Source of the DNA: Elysia crispata
Lineage: Eukaryota; Mollusca; Gastropoda; Plakobranchidae
Assembly (NCBI GenBank): GCA_033675545.1
Contig: JAWDGP010005047.1
Location: 271,001 to 335,000, forward strand
DNA: 64,000 bases
Direction of reading: 5' to 3'
Of this stretch, positions 1 to 10,398 are shown in pieces. The notes beneath the pieces are model-generated. The model was not told the DNA's origin. It saw only the letters and a list, made by a program, of their open reading frames with translations, and ran no database searches. The position numbers were made by a program, and so were the translations under genes. Numbering within the stretch: position 1 is the first letter of the stretch; each line of letters begins with the position of its first letter.

Positions 1-1293
1 AAACACCAAATTTTTAATTCAGAGTTTGTGGTAATAAAATTCTCTTATAATTTATATTGATTTATTTTTTTCATTCACTCCGCCTTATCGACTTGCCTGC
101 TACAAGATAGTCAAGCCCAAATTAAAGGCAAAAAAATCTGTAGGATAAAAAAATCCAGCAATTTTAATTCCCCCAATTTATTTTGCTTATCAAAATAAGC
201 ATGGATTATACTAATGATTTAATGTGTTGTAAGTCCCTTTCCATGTAGTCTTAGCCTACACAGCACCAGATTTCTCCCTTCCCAGTAGTGTAGGTCTACT
301 AATTTATCCACACTTTCTCTGTTCAATCGAAGCACCAATCAGCATCTCTTGGCTTTCTAACAGGCCTAGATCTAGATTTGGTCTCACCCACATCACCCAG
401 TGAGACAAGTGCTGTGGTGCCAATCACCAGACACTTACTAAGCATTATCGCTGCGCTCCATCTCAAGAGCACAGTGACCCTCTGGCCAGGCTTAACCTTT
501 GCCTGTCCATCTTACTGCAATGTTCTGTTTCTCTTGAACGCACACTTTTTCTTTCTCTCCATCTGGCACAGCATTTTGCTTAGGCTATTACGTATGCTTT
601 GCGCTCTTGTAATAGAACCAGTGAGAGGGAGAGGAAATGTTAAGCAATTAGCTCAGGAATTGGCATAGGTTTTTTACCCAGCCCCTATCCCCTTTACCTT
701 TTCACCATCTGCCTAAAGGAGTAAGACAGTGTCCTCTGACTATCCAATGTGGGCGAGGCCAAACTAGTTCTAGGCCTGATACTAGTGATAGAGAGCCAGT
801 GCGGATTGATGCGTGAGCTAAGACAGTGTCGCAATGTTTGCTAAAACAGGAAATAGTGGAGACAATACACAAAACCCCATTTTTAAGCAGAACAAAAATT
901 AACATTTAGAAAATCACCTTATTCTACACATTGGCCTTCTCTTCCCTTTTTCAATTAGTATTCTCCTATTTTCTTTCTTACTCGTATATTTCTCTTTATT
1001 TTTGTATTTTTATTTATTGGCATAAATGTTACTTCCAAGAGCATGTAGATATAATCCGATTCCATCGTAATTTGATGTAGCATTCCAACTGTGTCGCTAG
1101 CATCCAGTGTTGTAGCACACAGCTTGTATTTGCTTAATCAATGATCTATTTATTTAGTACATTATTAATGGTCGTTTCGCTTCCAACCTTGAAAATTTGT
1201 ATAGATCTAGAATGAGAAATGCTTAATCAGTACAAGAAACTACTGTTTCATGAGTAATACATCTAATATCCTTCTAAACTTTTTTCCATGAAG
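1..1293. other. Intron of the CCDC90B-like gene, no recognised exon
   Basis: AT-rich sequence upstream of the first visible exon. Short open frames occur on both strands, but none matches the DUF1640 family or has paired splice sites in a compatible phase. I see nothing else definable here. Confidence 0.5.
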
Positions 1294-1408
1294 CATGCAG
1301 AGAATGAGAAACGGCTGCAGCAGCTCCACAACAAAATTGACACAGAGATAGCTAATTTGAAGACTGTGTATGAAATGTATCGAAATGATGTCTTCAAATA
1401 TGCTGGAG
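1294..1408 (+). CDS. CCDC90B: Coiled-coil exon of the CCDC90B/MCUR1-like gene
   Basis: The exon reads HAENEKRLQQLHNKIDTEI and then NLKT, YEMYRNDVFKYAG. It is a heptad-like, charge-rich helix that leads directly into the membrane segment supplied by the next exon. A TTTTTTCCATGAAG acceptor precedes it and GGAG/GTGGGT is the donor. The CDS frame is open across the exon and closes soon after the donor, as expected for a real exon end. Confidence 0.7.
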
Positions 1409-4400
1409 GTGGGTTTTGTTTCGATTATTTTTGTAATGAGTAATTTGCAATTTAAAAGAGTTTGCCTGTTAGCTTTGAAATGTGAGTTAAGTAAAGAATT
1501 CAGTTTGATTTTTTTCCTTCAGTTAAAAGAAAAAATGTATGGAAAAGACACGTATGGAGATATATTTTTATTAATTTTTCAAGTTTTTCAACCCTTTTGT
1601 TTAAAATATTTTAGCGTTGAATTGAAATTTGTAATTTCAATGTCAGTATTGTTTTATATATATTTATATAATATAAATGTATGTACAGTGGAATCTGCTT
1701 GAAGTCAACACCACACTGCAGTCCCATTTTGTCCTTCTTAAAGAATAGCTATCAATATTGACTTTAGCGCAAGCTTAATTAAACATTTACAAGCTTACCT
1801 TTTACTTTGAAATTATTGTAAACTTTATAAATTTTCCCTTATAACTTAAATCAATACACCATGGCTGCAAGCAATGAGCAGTGGACCAAGCACGTATTTT
1901 TACTTCCAATTAGTGAGTGTTGCCAAATACTTACTTTTTAGCACTGATATGGACAGACGTATTGAAAAGCCCAAAAACAGACTAAATGCGTACTGGTTGG
2001 CAGCTTTGAGACCACTATCATAAGTAACAGAAAGGAAATAATTTTTCTTTTTTTATAACATGAATTCTTGGACTTGTTTTCTGTAAATGATTAAGTTAAC
2101 ATTGCTTTAAGACAACACTTTTTTTTTGGTCCCATCGTGTTGACTATAAGCGGATTCCAGTGTATGTTGTTTTCTAAACAATTACACAAATGACTTTAAA
2201 ATACTCGAGTAGTTCTTTCACCACTGATTTTCACTCCTTGAAAATTGTTTAATTTGACAATTTTTACTCTTGATGCTTTTACCTTCGACTTATTCTTAAG
2301 ATATGACTGTCACATTTTCAAATTTATAAATTATCTACCTTATACTATGGTTAAATTTAAAACATTTTAGTGCCCGATCCCAGCACCCTTTACAAAAAAA
2401 AAAAAATGAATATCAATGAATAAAAGATTCAATTTTTTTATGAGTGCATGTGTACTTTTAGCATAAGTTAAGTAGGCATTGACTGTTTATTCTTTTCTCT
2501 AAATTAATTAACAAGGAATGAAAGTCATATTGGTATCCAAGAACTTTAAATGAAGTTGTGTTTCAATGTTTAAGATTTGCAAATTACTTTATCTTTAAAT
2601 TTTTGTGTTATTTTATATTTGTTAAACCTTTCTGGTGTAATTTTGAAGTATATATTGCATATAATTTTGTTTCTTTTGACTTAATTTTTTAAATTTTCAC
2701 ACTCTTCCTGTCTCTTTTCTACCCACAGGCACTGTCTTAGCAGTGGGCAGTATTGTTCTTGCTGCAATCCGACTTATGCATTGACTTTAGAATGCTGTAG
2801 TTATCTTTACTTCAAGAGATTATATATTTTGAATAGTACATGTACTCTTTTTATAGTGCAGTAGTCTCCGGATAAAAACACGGCGTATAAATACATGCCT
2901 CGGCTAAATGCACACCGTTGGTCTGACAGATTTTTTACTATCTAATCAGTATACTCTAAAACACACGCTACATCGCCTAAAGGCACGCTTTGAAATCTGT
3001 AGTAATTACCAGTAAAATGTAAGAGATAGACACACTTAGTGGATGAATGACTCTCAGTCTCACTTATCACAAGGCAAGAAGTTGCGTCTCTTTGCAGACT
3101 CTACAAGCATAACGTACACCTTACACAGACACATAGTGAAGGGCTGAATCACCCTGTACGCTTCGGATGGGCGATAGGCCTTGAGACTTGTAGGCACAAG
3201 TAGGTCCTACGGGGAGGGGAGGGTTAGATTATGGCCCAAGCAAAATAATGTAAATTCACTGCCATAAAGATGCTTAAACTGCATTAAAAAAAACAACTGC
3301 TTGTCGAGTGCCAGACAACATTTGTTCTCTGCAGTGATTAAGTAAAGAAAGACAGAGACAAATGTAAGATAGAAAACCTTAAAAGTATGAAATGAAAGAA
3401 AGAGAACTGTCAAGGAAGAAGGAGCCAGAAATGCCTTTCAGGTTTGGCTTGAAGAGAATAATGAACAACTCATGCTGATCAATGCCTCTCTTCCAAAATG
3501 GCTTGAAGTTGAACTTTAAAATGAGCAACACGCTGTGATGCCCCTCTTTTGAAAAAAAAATAGCCACACATTTGGCTATGCAAATGGGGCTCCAATTTTT
3601 TTGGTTTTACAGTTGTTAAAATAAAAATGAATAAAGAACAAAGCAAAGTATAAATATAAAAAAAAAAATAAATAAAAAAGGGATCGGAAATAGCATTTTT
3701 AACTATCGCCGACACATAAGGGAAGCAACCTTGTATCTTTTTGTAATGTAATAAGGGAAGTAATTGAAAATTTTTTTTTTTTATTACTTTTTGTAAAGGA
3801 TGAAACAAAGTGTAAATATATACAGATAAAAAAAAAATCAAAACAAGGCTTTCGAAAATTGCAGTTTTACCTATCGTCCACACACAAAGGAAGCAACCTT
3901 GTGTCTTTTCCTAATGTAATAAGGGAAGTAATTGAACATTTTTTTATTACTTTTTATAAAGGCACGCTACTTCTCTAGAAGATTAAGCGCTTATACGGAG
4001 ACTACTGTAAAATTTTTATGTTAAGTAAAGCTCTGTCCGTTTTAATTGTAGCCATTTAATGTTTCCTTACAAGGGAAGAGTGTCATTAATGAGTTCACTT
4101 ATACCTTCTTTGTGATATTTTTTTACTCTAAATATAATTATACTTTATATTGTTAAAACTTCTGTGCCAATTAATTATATCCAATTCATCAAATCCAGAT
4201 GCAATAAGGCCTGGCCTCAATGAGTTAACTATGGAGTCCAGTTTTGTTTTTTAGTATTTATCTTTAGATTTAGGAAACATTTTTGGATCAGTCAATTGCC
4301 AAATTTATCAACCTCAGCCTAAATTAAAGGAGCCAAAGCCATTCTGGCACCCTAGTCACAGGGCCAGATGCAGTATCCTAGGTACTAAGATTAAGTCCTC

Positions 4401-6297
4401 CTAGTTTTGGTTTGTCCTGTAACCATTGTGCAAAGGCTTACACTAGCAGTTTAAAATTATAGGTATAGGATGAGGCTCAAACTAAGCAAAGCCAAGTAGC
4501 ATTGAAAATGGGTAATGAAGGCTTACACTTACAGTAACATTAGGAACCTGAGCAGTTTGATACATTTACTAATGAAAGGGGACACAAATGAAACATATTA
4601 ATTCTATGTTTTGTAACACATTTTAATACTCTACAACAAATGAAAGAAAGTGCATTTAAATTTTGGGTGAGACAATTTGGTCCTTTGAAATGATTTGAAT
4701 GAATATCTCTTGCTAAACATCATGTATTAAATGTGTATTTTTCTCTTTGTTAAGGACAAGTATCTTTCATTGAAAGAGAAGAAAGTGATAGACCAAGGTA
4801 TCTCAATAACATATTCTGAGCTTACTGTGTTAGAAGTAATTCAGCCCTTTAATCCATCAAATAGTAATGTGAACGTTCATGAATTGCATATATTTCATAC
4901 CGTGGTTTAAAAAAATTTGATGATGAGATATTTTCATTATCTCAGATTAAAAAAAAATATGGAGATATACTCTTCTAAAATGTTTGCAAAATAAGCAGTG
5001 GCTTAAGTTTACATTATGACAGATATCTGGTCCTATCTTTAGGTTAAAATAGTGCAGATGAAGGTATAGAGAAAAGTGAAATGGACAATTTTTTTTCTGT
5101 ATACAGTATAGTGTTTATGTAAAAGTTTATTTGACTTTGGGAAGATAAAGTTGTTTTCATTTTATTGGTATTAACAATATTAATGTACAAAATATTTAGT
5201 AGATACTGTGATATTTTGATGTATGTGCAAATGAAATACAATAACTCCACAATCTTTTCATCAAGTGAGACTGATTAGTACAGTGAAATGTTCAGTCATT
5301 TCAAGAACTTTATGATTATCAAAGTTATTGTTTTGCTGATTTTTACAGCTTTCATGTAACACCTCAAATAATTTAAATTATAGAAGACTTCACCCATTTC
5401 TTCTAGGTCAGATTAAAAAGATTTAAATGCTGAAATTGTGAAAAAAATAAAAAGTGCATTGTGCATTTAAGTATACACACTGTCAGGAGAATTACATAAT
5501 AATTTATACAAATTTAGCATAACAGGTAAGGCAAGCCCTGGTTGATAAATTGATATGAACTCCTTTATAAATGGACACTTTATTAACTTCTTATAAAAAA
5601 AGAATTTTCAACTTAAGCTTAGGGAAATTTATATATTTTAATTAGTCGAGTCCAAATAATTCAAATGCGGATAGTTCGAATTTGTGGATATTTCGAAGTC
5701 GATTAATTTTACTGAATATTTCTCTCTTTGAACTTTATTAAAAAATATCGGTTAGTTCGAAGTTGGAAAGAAGGATCCTTTTAATTTGGAGCTATCTTGG
5801 CGGGGTTTTTTTTTTAGGAAGCAGTTGTTTTCCAAGCTTGTAAAACAAAGAAAGTAATGATATGCTGGTGCAGGAAGCGATTTTGGTGTGTGTTTCCATC
5901 CACATATGTTACAGGCAAGAGTCTGCAATAACACAAGGAGAAGGAAAGGGAAAGGGGTTAGGCCCAGGGATCAGGTGTCAGTCTCACCCCAGTACAACAT
6001 AACTGATCAGTCACCAACATTTTTTTCACTCTCTTTCTCTATCGGGATAATTCGAAGTCCTTTTTTTATCCCAATGACTCCGAAATAACCAGAGTCGACT
6101 ATATAGAACTGAAGATATCCAGGTCATATTTCTGGAAAAATCCCAATATGTTTTGCAATTATGTAAAAAATATCTTTTGTGCACAATATTAATTGATTTG
6201 CCATATTTTTCCCCCTTTTCAAAACTTTCTGTTTGCTGCAGGTACTATGATTGGAGTCGCTACCGTCATGCTTGGTGTTATCCGCTTGTGGTGTTAG
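1294..6297 (+). CDS. CCDC90B: CCDC90B/MCUR1-family mitochondrial coiled-coil protein, 3' end, two alternative last exons
   Basis: This is the C-terminal part of a DUF1640 (CCDC90B/MCUR1) protein, whose family members sit in the inner mitochondrial membrane; MCUR1 is linked to calcium uniporter and respiratory-chain assembly. Visible coding parts are a coiled-coil exon (about 1294-1408) and two possible terminal exons (2729-2784 and 6242-6297). The coiled coil contains KIDTEIANLKT followed by a short linker and KYAGG, matching the family's C-terminal layout of KxDTEIxxLKT, a spacer, then a hydrophobic segment ending in a basic-aromatic tail. The donor after GGA-G is phase 1, and both terminal exons begin in the matching phase. 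Upstream exons (mitochondrial presequence and most of the coiled coil) lie left of the window. The exact 5' edge of the first exon is unsure: AG at 1292-1293 or at 1299-1300 could serve. Family assignment is fairly sure; CCDC90B versus MCUR1 cannot be settled from this fragment. Confidence 0.72.
1686..2162. mobile_element. Inverted-repeat DNA transposon (MITE), family A copy 1
   Basis: A 477-base element with terminal inverted repeats: left CAGTGGAATCTGCTTGAAGT, right (reverse complement) CACTGGAATCCGCTTATAGT. Each end is flanked by TA, as expected for Tc1/mariner or pogo-type insertion. No transposase ORF is present, so it is non-autonomous. It sits in the intron before terminal exon A. A second, inverted copy lies at about 7491-8940. 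Confidence 0.75.
2729..2784 (+). CDS. CCDC90B: Alternative terminal exon A (membrane anchor, ends RLMH)
   Basis: After a CTTTTCTACCCACAG acceptor the exon supplies TVLAVGSIVLAAIRLMH and a TGA stop. It is 56 coding bases long and joins the coiled-coil exon in phase. It forms one transmembrane helix followed by a short matrix or intermembrane tail. I see no AATAAA within several hundred bases after the stop; the first obvious ones fall inside a transposon near 3.63 kb, so its 3' end is not established. Confidence 0.65.
2859..4007. mobile_element. 1.15 kb inverted-repeat DNA transposon, non-autonomous
   Basis: Both ends read inward as CAGTAGTCTCCG(G/T)ATAA. The right end is followed by TA; the left flank is TG, probably a mutated TA. 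This is typical of pogo/Tigger-like or mariner-like elements. No intact transposase is readable. The right half contains an internal duplication. It lies downstream of terminal exon A and would be inside the intron when exon B is used. Confidence 0.7.
3600..3960. repeat. Two-copy internal tandem repeat within the 2859-4007 element
   Basis: Two similar blocks of about 180-190 bases follow one another (about 3625-3775 and 3795-3957). Shared landmarks are CTATCG(C/T)C, CACA..A.GGAAGCAACCTTGT and AATAAGGGAAGTAATTGAA followed by a T-run. Confidence 0.6.
4008..5640. other. Intron between the alternative terminal exons, no recognised feature
   Basis: AT-rich sequence. A 43-base segment at 4755-4797 has an acceptor-like tract before it and a GTATCT donor-like end, but its phase does not continue into exon B, so I do not call it an exon. 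Confidence 0.4.
5644..6104. mobile_element. Pogo/Tigger-like MITE, family B copy 1
   Basis: The left end reads AGTCGAGTCCAAATAATTC and the right end, read inward, AGTCGACTCTGGTTATTTC, an imperfect terminal inverted repeat. Sub-terminal GATAGTTCGAA and GGATAATTCGAAG motifs repeat the same AATTCGAA theme. A related, right-truncated copy lies at about 55602-55967. No transposase is present. Its right end is about 137 bases before terminal exon B. Confidence 0.65.
6242..6297 (+). CDS. CCDC90B: Alternative terminal exon B (membrane anchor, ends RLWC)
   Basis: After a CTTTCTGTTTGCTGCAG acceptor the exon gives TMIGVATVMLGVIRLWC and a TAG stop. It has the same 56-base coding length and entry phase as exon A, and the peptides share the pattern GT....V....L..IRL. 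The RLW ending is closer to the usual family C-terminus than RLMH. A canonical AATAAA lies at 6549-6554, about 250 bases past the stop, which supports a real 3' end. Confidence 0.65.
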
Positions 6298-6548
6298 ATT
6301 TGACATTGTTGCAAACTGGCTTTTGAGAGTATGTAATGATTCAAAGATATGCCTTGAAGTCATGAGCAAATAAGTCAAATAGGGGCCAATATTTACAAAT
6401 TGAAAAATTAAGAGAACCTGCAAAAAATGTTAACCAATTGCCTATGCAAGCTTCATACTCATATTTGCAACATATCTTTGGTTAAGCTTACTCCTTTTCT
6501 TTTTTAACTACAGTAATATTATCAATACATACAATTTTAAAACATCAA

Positions 6549-6554
6549 AATAAA
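6549..6554 (+). terminator. Candidate poly(A) signal for terminal exon B
   Basis: This AATAAA lies 252 bases after the TAG of terminal exon B in otherwise unannotated sequence. Position and orientation fit cleavage near 6570-6580. Confidence 0.45.
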
Positions 6555-6865
6555 CTCTGGGATACACAATTGATATGTTTTCCGATTGTACCACACATTT
6601 TCTTTTATTCTTTGATCACTGTTATATTTTGTTTGTGCATTGTTGTTGAAATTATTTCCTTTGCCCTTTTATTAGTTTTAACCTGTCTTTTCTCAATAAA
6701 AATACCTCTCTCTATGGGGCAAATTTTGGGAAATGATAATTTTATACATGTGTATTATTAATTATTTTTTACCCATTCCTTCAAGAATCAGGTCCCTTTC
6801 TATGGAGAAGTCATTTTTTTTTTAAGAAAAAGAATGAAAGGCAACTGAAATTATGTTCATTGTTA

Positions 6866-7440
6866 AGCCCCCTTCAGATGTACAGTTTTTTGTATCCGGT
6901 AAAGCCATCGGTCAGTTGAAACTGACACTAACCGGATTAGCAATCATATGACCGTTTACATGCATCAGTTGGATATCAGTTGACCTGATCATTCAAATCT
7001 TGGCCTAGATGATGACATCATTGGGTTGTCGTATCTAGTTCGCGCGAAATTCAAAACGTTCACAAAAATGGAGGATGATCAACATGATTTCGAATTTTTT
7101 ATTTTTTAATTTATCGTTAAATTCTGTTCCCCGCGTAAATTTGACTAATTGAAGGTCGCTGATCACGAAAATCCTATTAATTTTTAGATTGGACCAGTAA
7201 TTCAAAATATTTTTATTCGCATTTTTAGCTCTGTGCGCGGCAAGATCAACGTAAAGACCTCGAGGCGCCAGTGCCCCAGTTCACTGGATGTCCACCGGAT
7301 GGGAAATATCTAGCTGCGCCAGATATCAAGCTATCCGGTACGATTTTTGTCAAGCCGCTTCTTTCCACTGCTATTTTTATTCTCATGGACTGACCGGATG
7401 GCTTTACCCGATACAAAAAACTGTGCGTCTGAAGGGGGCT
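6866..7440. mobile_element. Harbinger-like MITE with TTA target duplication
   Basis: A 575-base element bounded by TTA on both sides (6863-6865 and 7441-7443). The ends read inward as AGCCCCCTTCAGA, and similarity continues for about 50 bases (CAGTTTTTTGTATC.GGTAAA, then GCCATC.GGTCAGT). A 3-base TTA duplication plus long inverted ends is the PIF/Harbinger signature. No transposase is seen. Confidence 0.75.
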
Positions 7441-7490
7441 TTACACAGTCAAAGCTCGGTAAATAAAGATCGGACCACCAATCTCAAGTC

Positions 7491-8940
7491 AAGTGGAATC
7501 TGCTTAAAGTCAACACTTTGGGATGAAAAAAAAAACGTGTTGACTTTAATTTTAACCCAGGTTGACTTTATCCATTTCCAGGAAATGAGTCCAAAAAGAG
7601 GTTGTCTCCCTTTCCTTACTTATGATGTGGTCTCCCTTAGCAGTCTCCATTTTATTACTTATTACATAGAATAGTGTGGTGCATCTATACAAATTATTTA
7701 GGCAAAGCAAAAAAAAACACACTAAGTCTGAAAAGAGGTTCACTTACAGTGGAAACTTCAAAAACCGAAGTCTGATTGTTAAAATTTCTCATAAGCTGAA
7801 TTTTACAAGAGGATAGATTATTTTTTTCTCTTTAGCTTTTTTTAGAATCGGATTCATATTTCAAAGTTTTTCTGGTTCGATTCTCTTAATTCAAACGCCA
7901 TAAGGCACTACAAAAGTACTGCATGTATCTCTCAAGCAGCAATTTTAATCCCTGTCCTAGAAAGGCTGACCAGTCCACTAACAAAGTGAGTTCTAGGGAG
8001 TTGATGCCCTAAGAAGGTGGTGCCGGTAGTAACATTGATACTGGTAGCAACGTGGAACAGGGGAAGAGGAGAGTTATAAGGCCAGTCCCAGCGTAGCTCT
8101 GTAGCATCTGGCCTAGCTTGCACCTGACATGCTTGGCATGTTTTTCAACACTGTTGAATAGGCTGTCTGACAGTGACAGGTCTGTGAGCAGGCTGGGCAA
8201 GAGAGCGACGCTGCGTAGGTACACAGAATTAAATCTGTTCGTTTGCACTGTGCGAGCTAGGCCAGATGCTACAAAGCTATGCTGGGACCGGTTCTTGTTG
8301 CATACACAGTACTCATAGTCAATGAGGCATAGATTTAGTTATGCCTCTTTTTAATTCGAAGTTTAATCCATTCCCATATAGTTTGAATTATGAGGTTTCC
8401 ACTGTACTTGATGCACTACACATAAAAGCACAAAAAATGCGTACATACAATTCCTGCTGTATTTTTTTTTTTTTCAGCTCTACTCTTTTACTTATATCCT
8501 GGGACTAAATCTGTCTTTACTTTCATTCCACTTTCACCATAAAAAAAATTGTTAAGCATTACTGGAGGCTCTGACAAGAATGTGAGCAGCGGTGGGGGAG
8601 AAAACAATGCACTCTTTTCAATGAATGATGTGAGCCAAGGATAAGTTAGGTCTTAACACACCCAGCCTCCATCCCGTCCACTGCCTTCGCATCCTTTGTT
8701 ACTGAAACAACCACTAACTTAGCTAGGCTTTGATAAGCATGCTATTAAATTATACACAGTGACTTACTGACTATTGGGTTTACAAACAATGAGCTACATC
8801 CCGCCAATGTATCCTGTTTTATGGGTTTTACCTTTTCCCATCCACCACGAGGTGGTGCTTTAAAAAAAAATGTCCTAAAGGCGTTGTTTATCAGAAAAAA
8901 ACAGGACTGCTGTGTGGTGTTGACTTCAAGCAGATATGTA
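7491..8940. mobile_element. MITE family A copy 2, interrupted by a nested element
   Basis: The right end, read inward, gives CTGCTTGAAGTCAACACCAC, matching the left end of the copy at 1686; the left end begins AGTGGAATCTGCTTAAAGTC. It therefore lies inverted relative to copy 1. Another element occupies 7747-8404, so this one is split into about 255 and 535 bases and must be the older insertion. The outer terminal bases are decayed. Confidence 0.6.
7747..8404. mobile_element. Pogo/Tigger-like MITE, family C copy 1, nested
   Basis: A 658-base element with ends CAGTGGAAAC and TA on both sides. The right end read inward (CAGTGGAAACCTCATAATTC) matches the left end of the copy at 32512, in opposite orientation. 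It is inserted inside a family A element. It also contains an internal inverted repeat of about 48 bases (8075-8122 against 8248-8295, key motif GCTAGGCCAGATGCTACA). Confidence 0.75.
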
Positions 8941-9950
8941 TTTGTTTAGCTGTACAGTAATTGTCTATTGTAGAAACCCCAGATGACTCGGTAAACCAGG
9001 AAGCCGCATAATTGAGAGAGTTGAAAGAGATGGAGTAGAGATTAGAAGAAGGTCAAGAAGATGAAAAGAAGTATTAAAAGAAAAGAAAAAGAGATGAGAA
9101 AGGTTGGGGCGCTGATATAAGGTGGAGGTAAAATAGGCAAGCAGGAATGGAGGTCAAGAGGCATAGAGAAATTGTACACAGACATGATGAGGGGGACCGA
9201 GATGTGCAAGATAGGAACTTTATTTTCTATAAGACATTAAGAACAGCGGAAGCTGAACACACTTAATACACCAATGTTTTTTGAGTAATGGACAAAAGAT
9301 TGTCATTGAGTAGTACTAATATGAGTATTGGTTTAAAAACTGAAAATTATGTGATATGTTTGCTATCTGAGAAAGGGGTCTTGAGAGTGAACAATACTAA
9401 TAGCAAAAAAAAAAAAGAAAACCAAGATTCTTAGTGCAGCAAAAATTAAATTTTTACCTTTCTTATGTCAGAAAAAATGTAACAACATTGATGTAACAGC
9501 CATTGATGACTTGAACATATATATATTTGGCAAGTTTACTCAATTGCTATAGAATGACGATGTAGCCATCAAAATGTTGCGTGAGAATTAAAACTGGTCA
9601 CCTATGATTAATGGCTAGTATCAACACCTGCTGCAATGACTCTTAGCTTGGGGGGAGGTTGCAATTCAAAATGTATAGTATTTTCCTATCGTTTTCACTT
9701 AAACTAGTTAAAGGCTACTTCCAAACAATGACCAGCACAACCTAAAACTTGAACTCTATATTATTCTTCCTAGCAAAGTAAATGTGTGGTTACACAATAT
9801 GACCCACTGACACTGACAGAGTTAAAACATTCCAATACATAGAAACAAACAGCACAAGTGAACGATATTATGTACACAATTTATAAATATACGCTATGGG
9901 TACAGAATACATGATAATATGTTAAGAATGTATTATCAACTAAAATAAAA
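8941..9950. other. Intergenic, no recognised feature
   Basis: A purine-rich stretch (about 8995-9190) followed by AT-rich sequence between the convergent CCDC90-like and UBE2C genes. No coding or structured element could be supported. Confidence 0.4.
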
Positions 9951-9957
9951 GTTAAAA

Positions 9958-9977
9958 TTTATTAAAAAGGGTTTATT
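9958..9977 (-). terminator. Candidate poly(A) signals for UBE2C
   Basis: Two AATAAA motifs on the minus strand (9958-9963 and 9972-9977) lie about 430 bases after the UBE2C stop. They are the most plausible 3' end signals seen. Confidence 0.35.
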
Positions 9978-10398
9978 ATGCTTTGACACCATCTCAAAAA
10001 CATGTATATATATATTTATAACAAACAGCATACAATTCACATCTGTCCTGGACAAAATATATTTTACAACTGGTACATTGCACTAGTTAAAAAAAATAAA
10101 TTTTTCCATTCACAGTAAAATATGAGATTGTGGACATTTTATAATTGTGCAAAATATTCTAACAGTAATCATGAAAGTTATAAAGAGAGTAAGAAAATCA
10201 AAGCAAGAGAGTACTTAGAGATGGGAAAGAAGCATAAAGACATTGGCAGGTTTAATTAATTACTTCAAATTTGCATAATATTTACGAATACATGACAATG
10301 CCAATGCATATAAAAATGTCACAATTGAAAGAGCAAATCAGCATTATTAGTTACCACAAATCTGTATATGCAATTACATTTACACAAACACAACCCTG

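Noticed and set aside
378-668. 96-codon open frame near the left edge
   Set aside because: No homology to DUF1640 upstream exons and no splice sites in phase with the next exon.
4755-4797. 43-base exon-like segment with acceptor tract and GTATCT donor
   Set aside because: Spliced from the coiled-coil exon it leaves the next exon in another phase and gives no family-like membrane helix; could be a rare or poison exon but unsupported.
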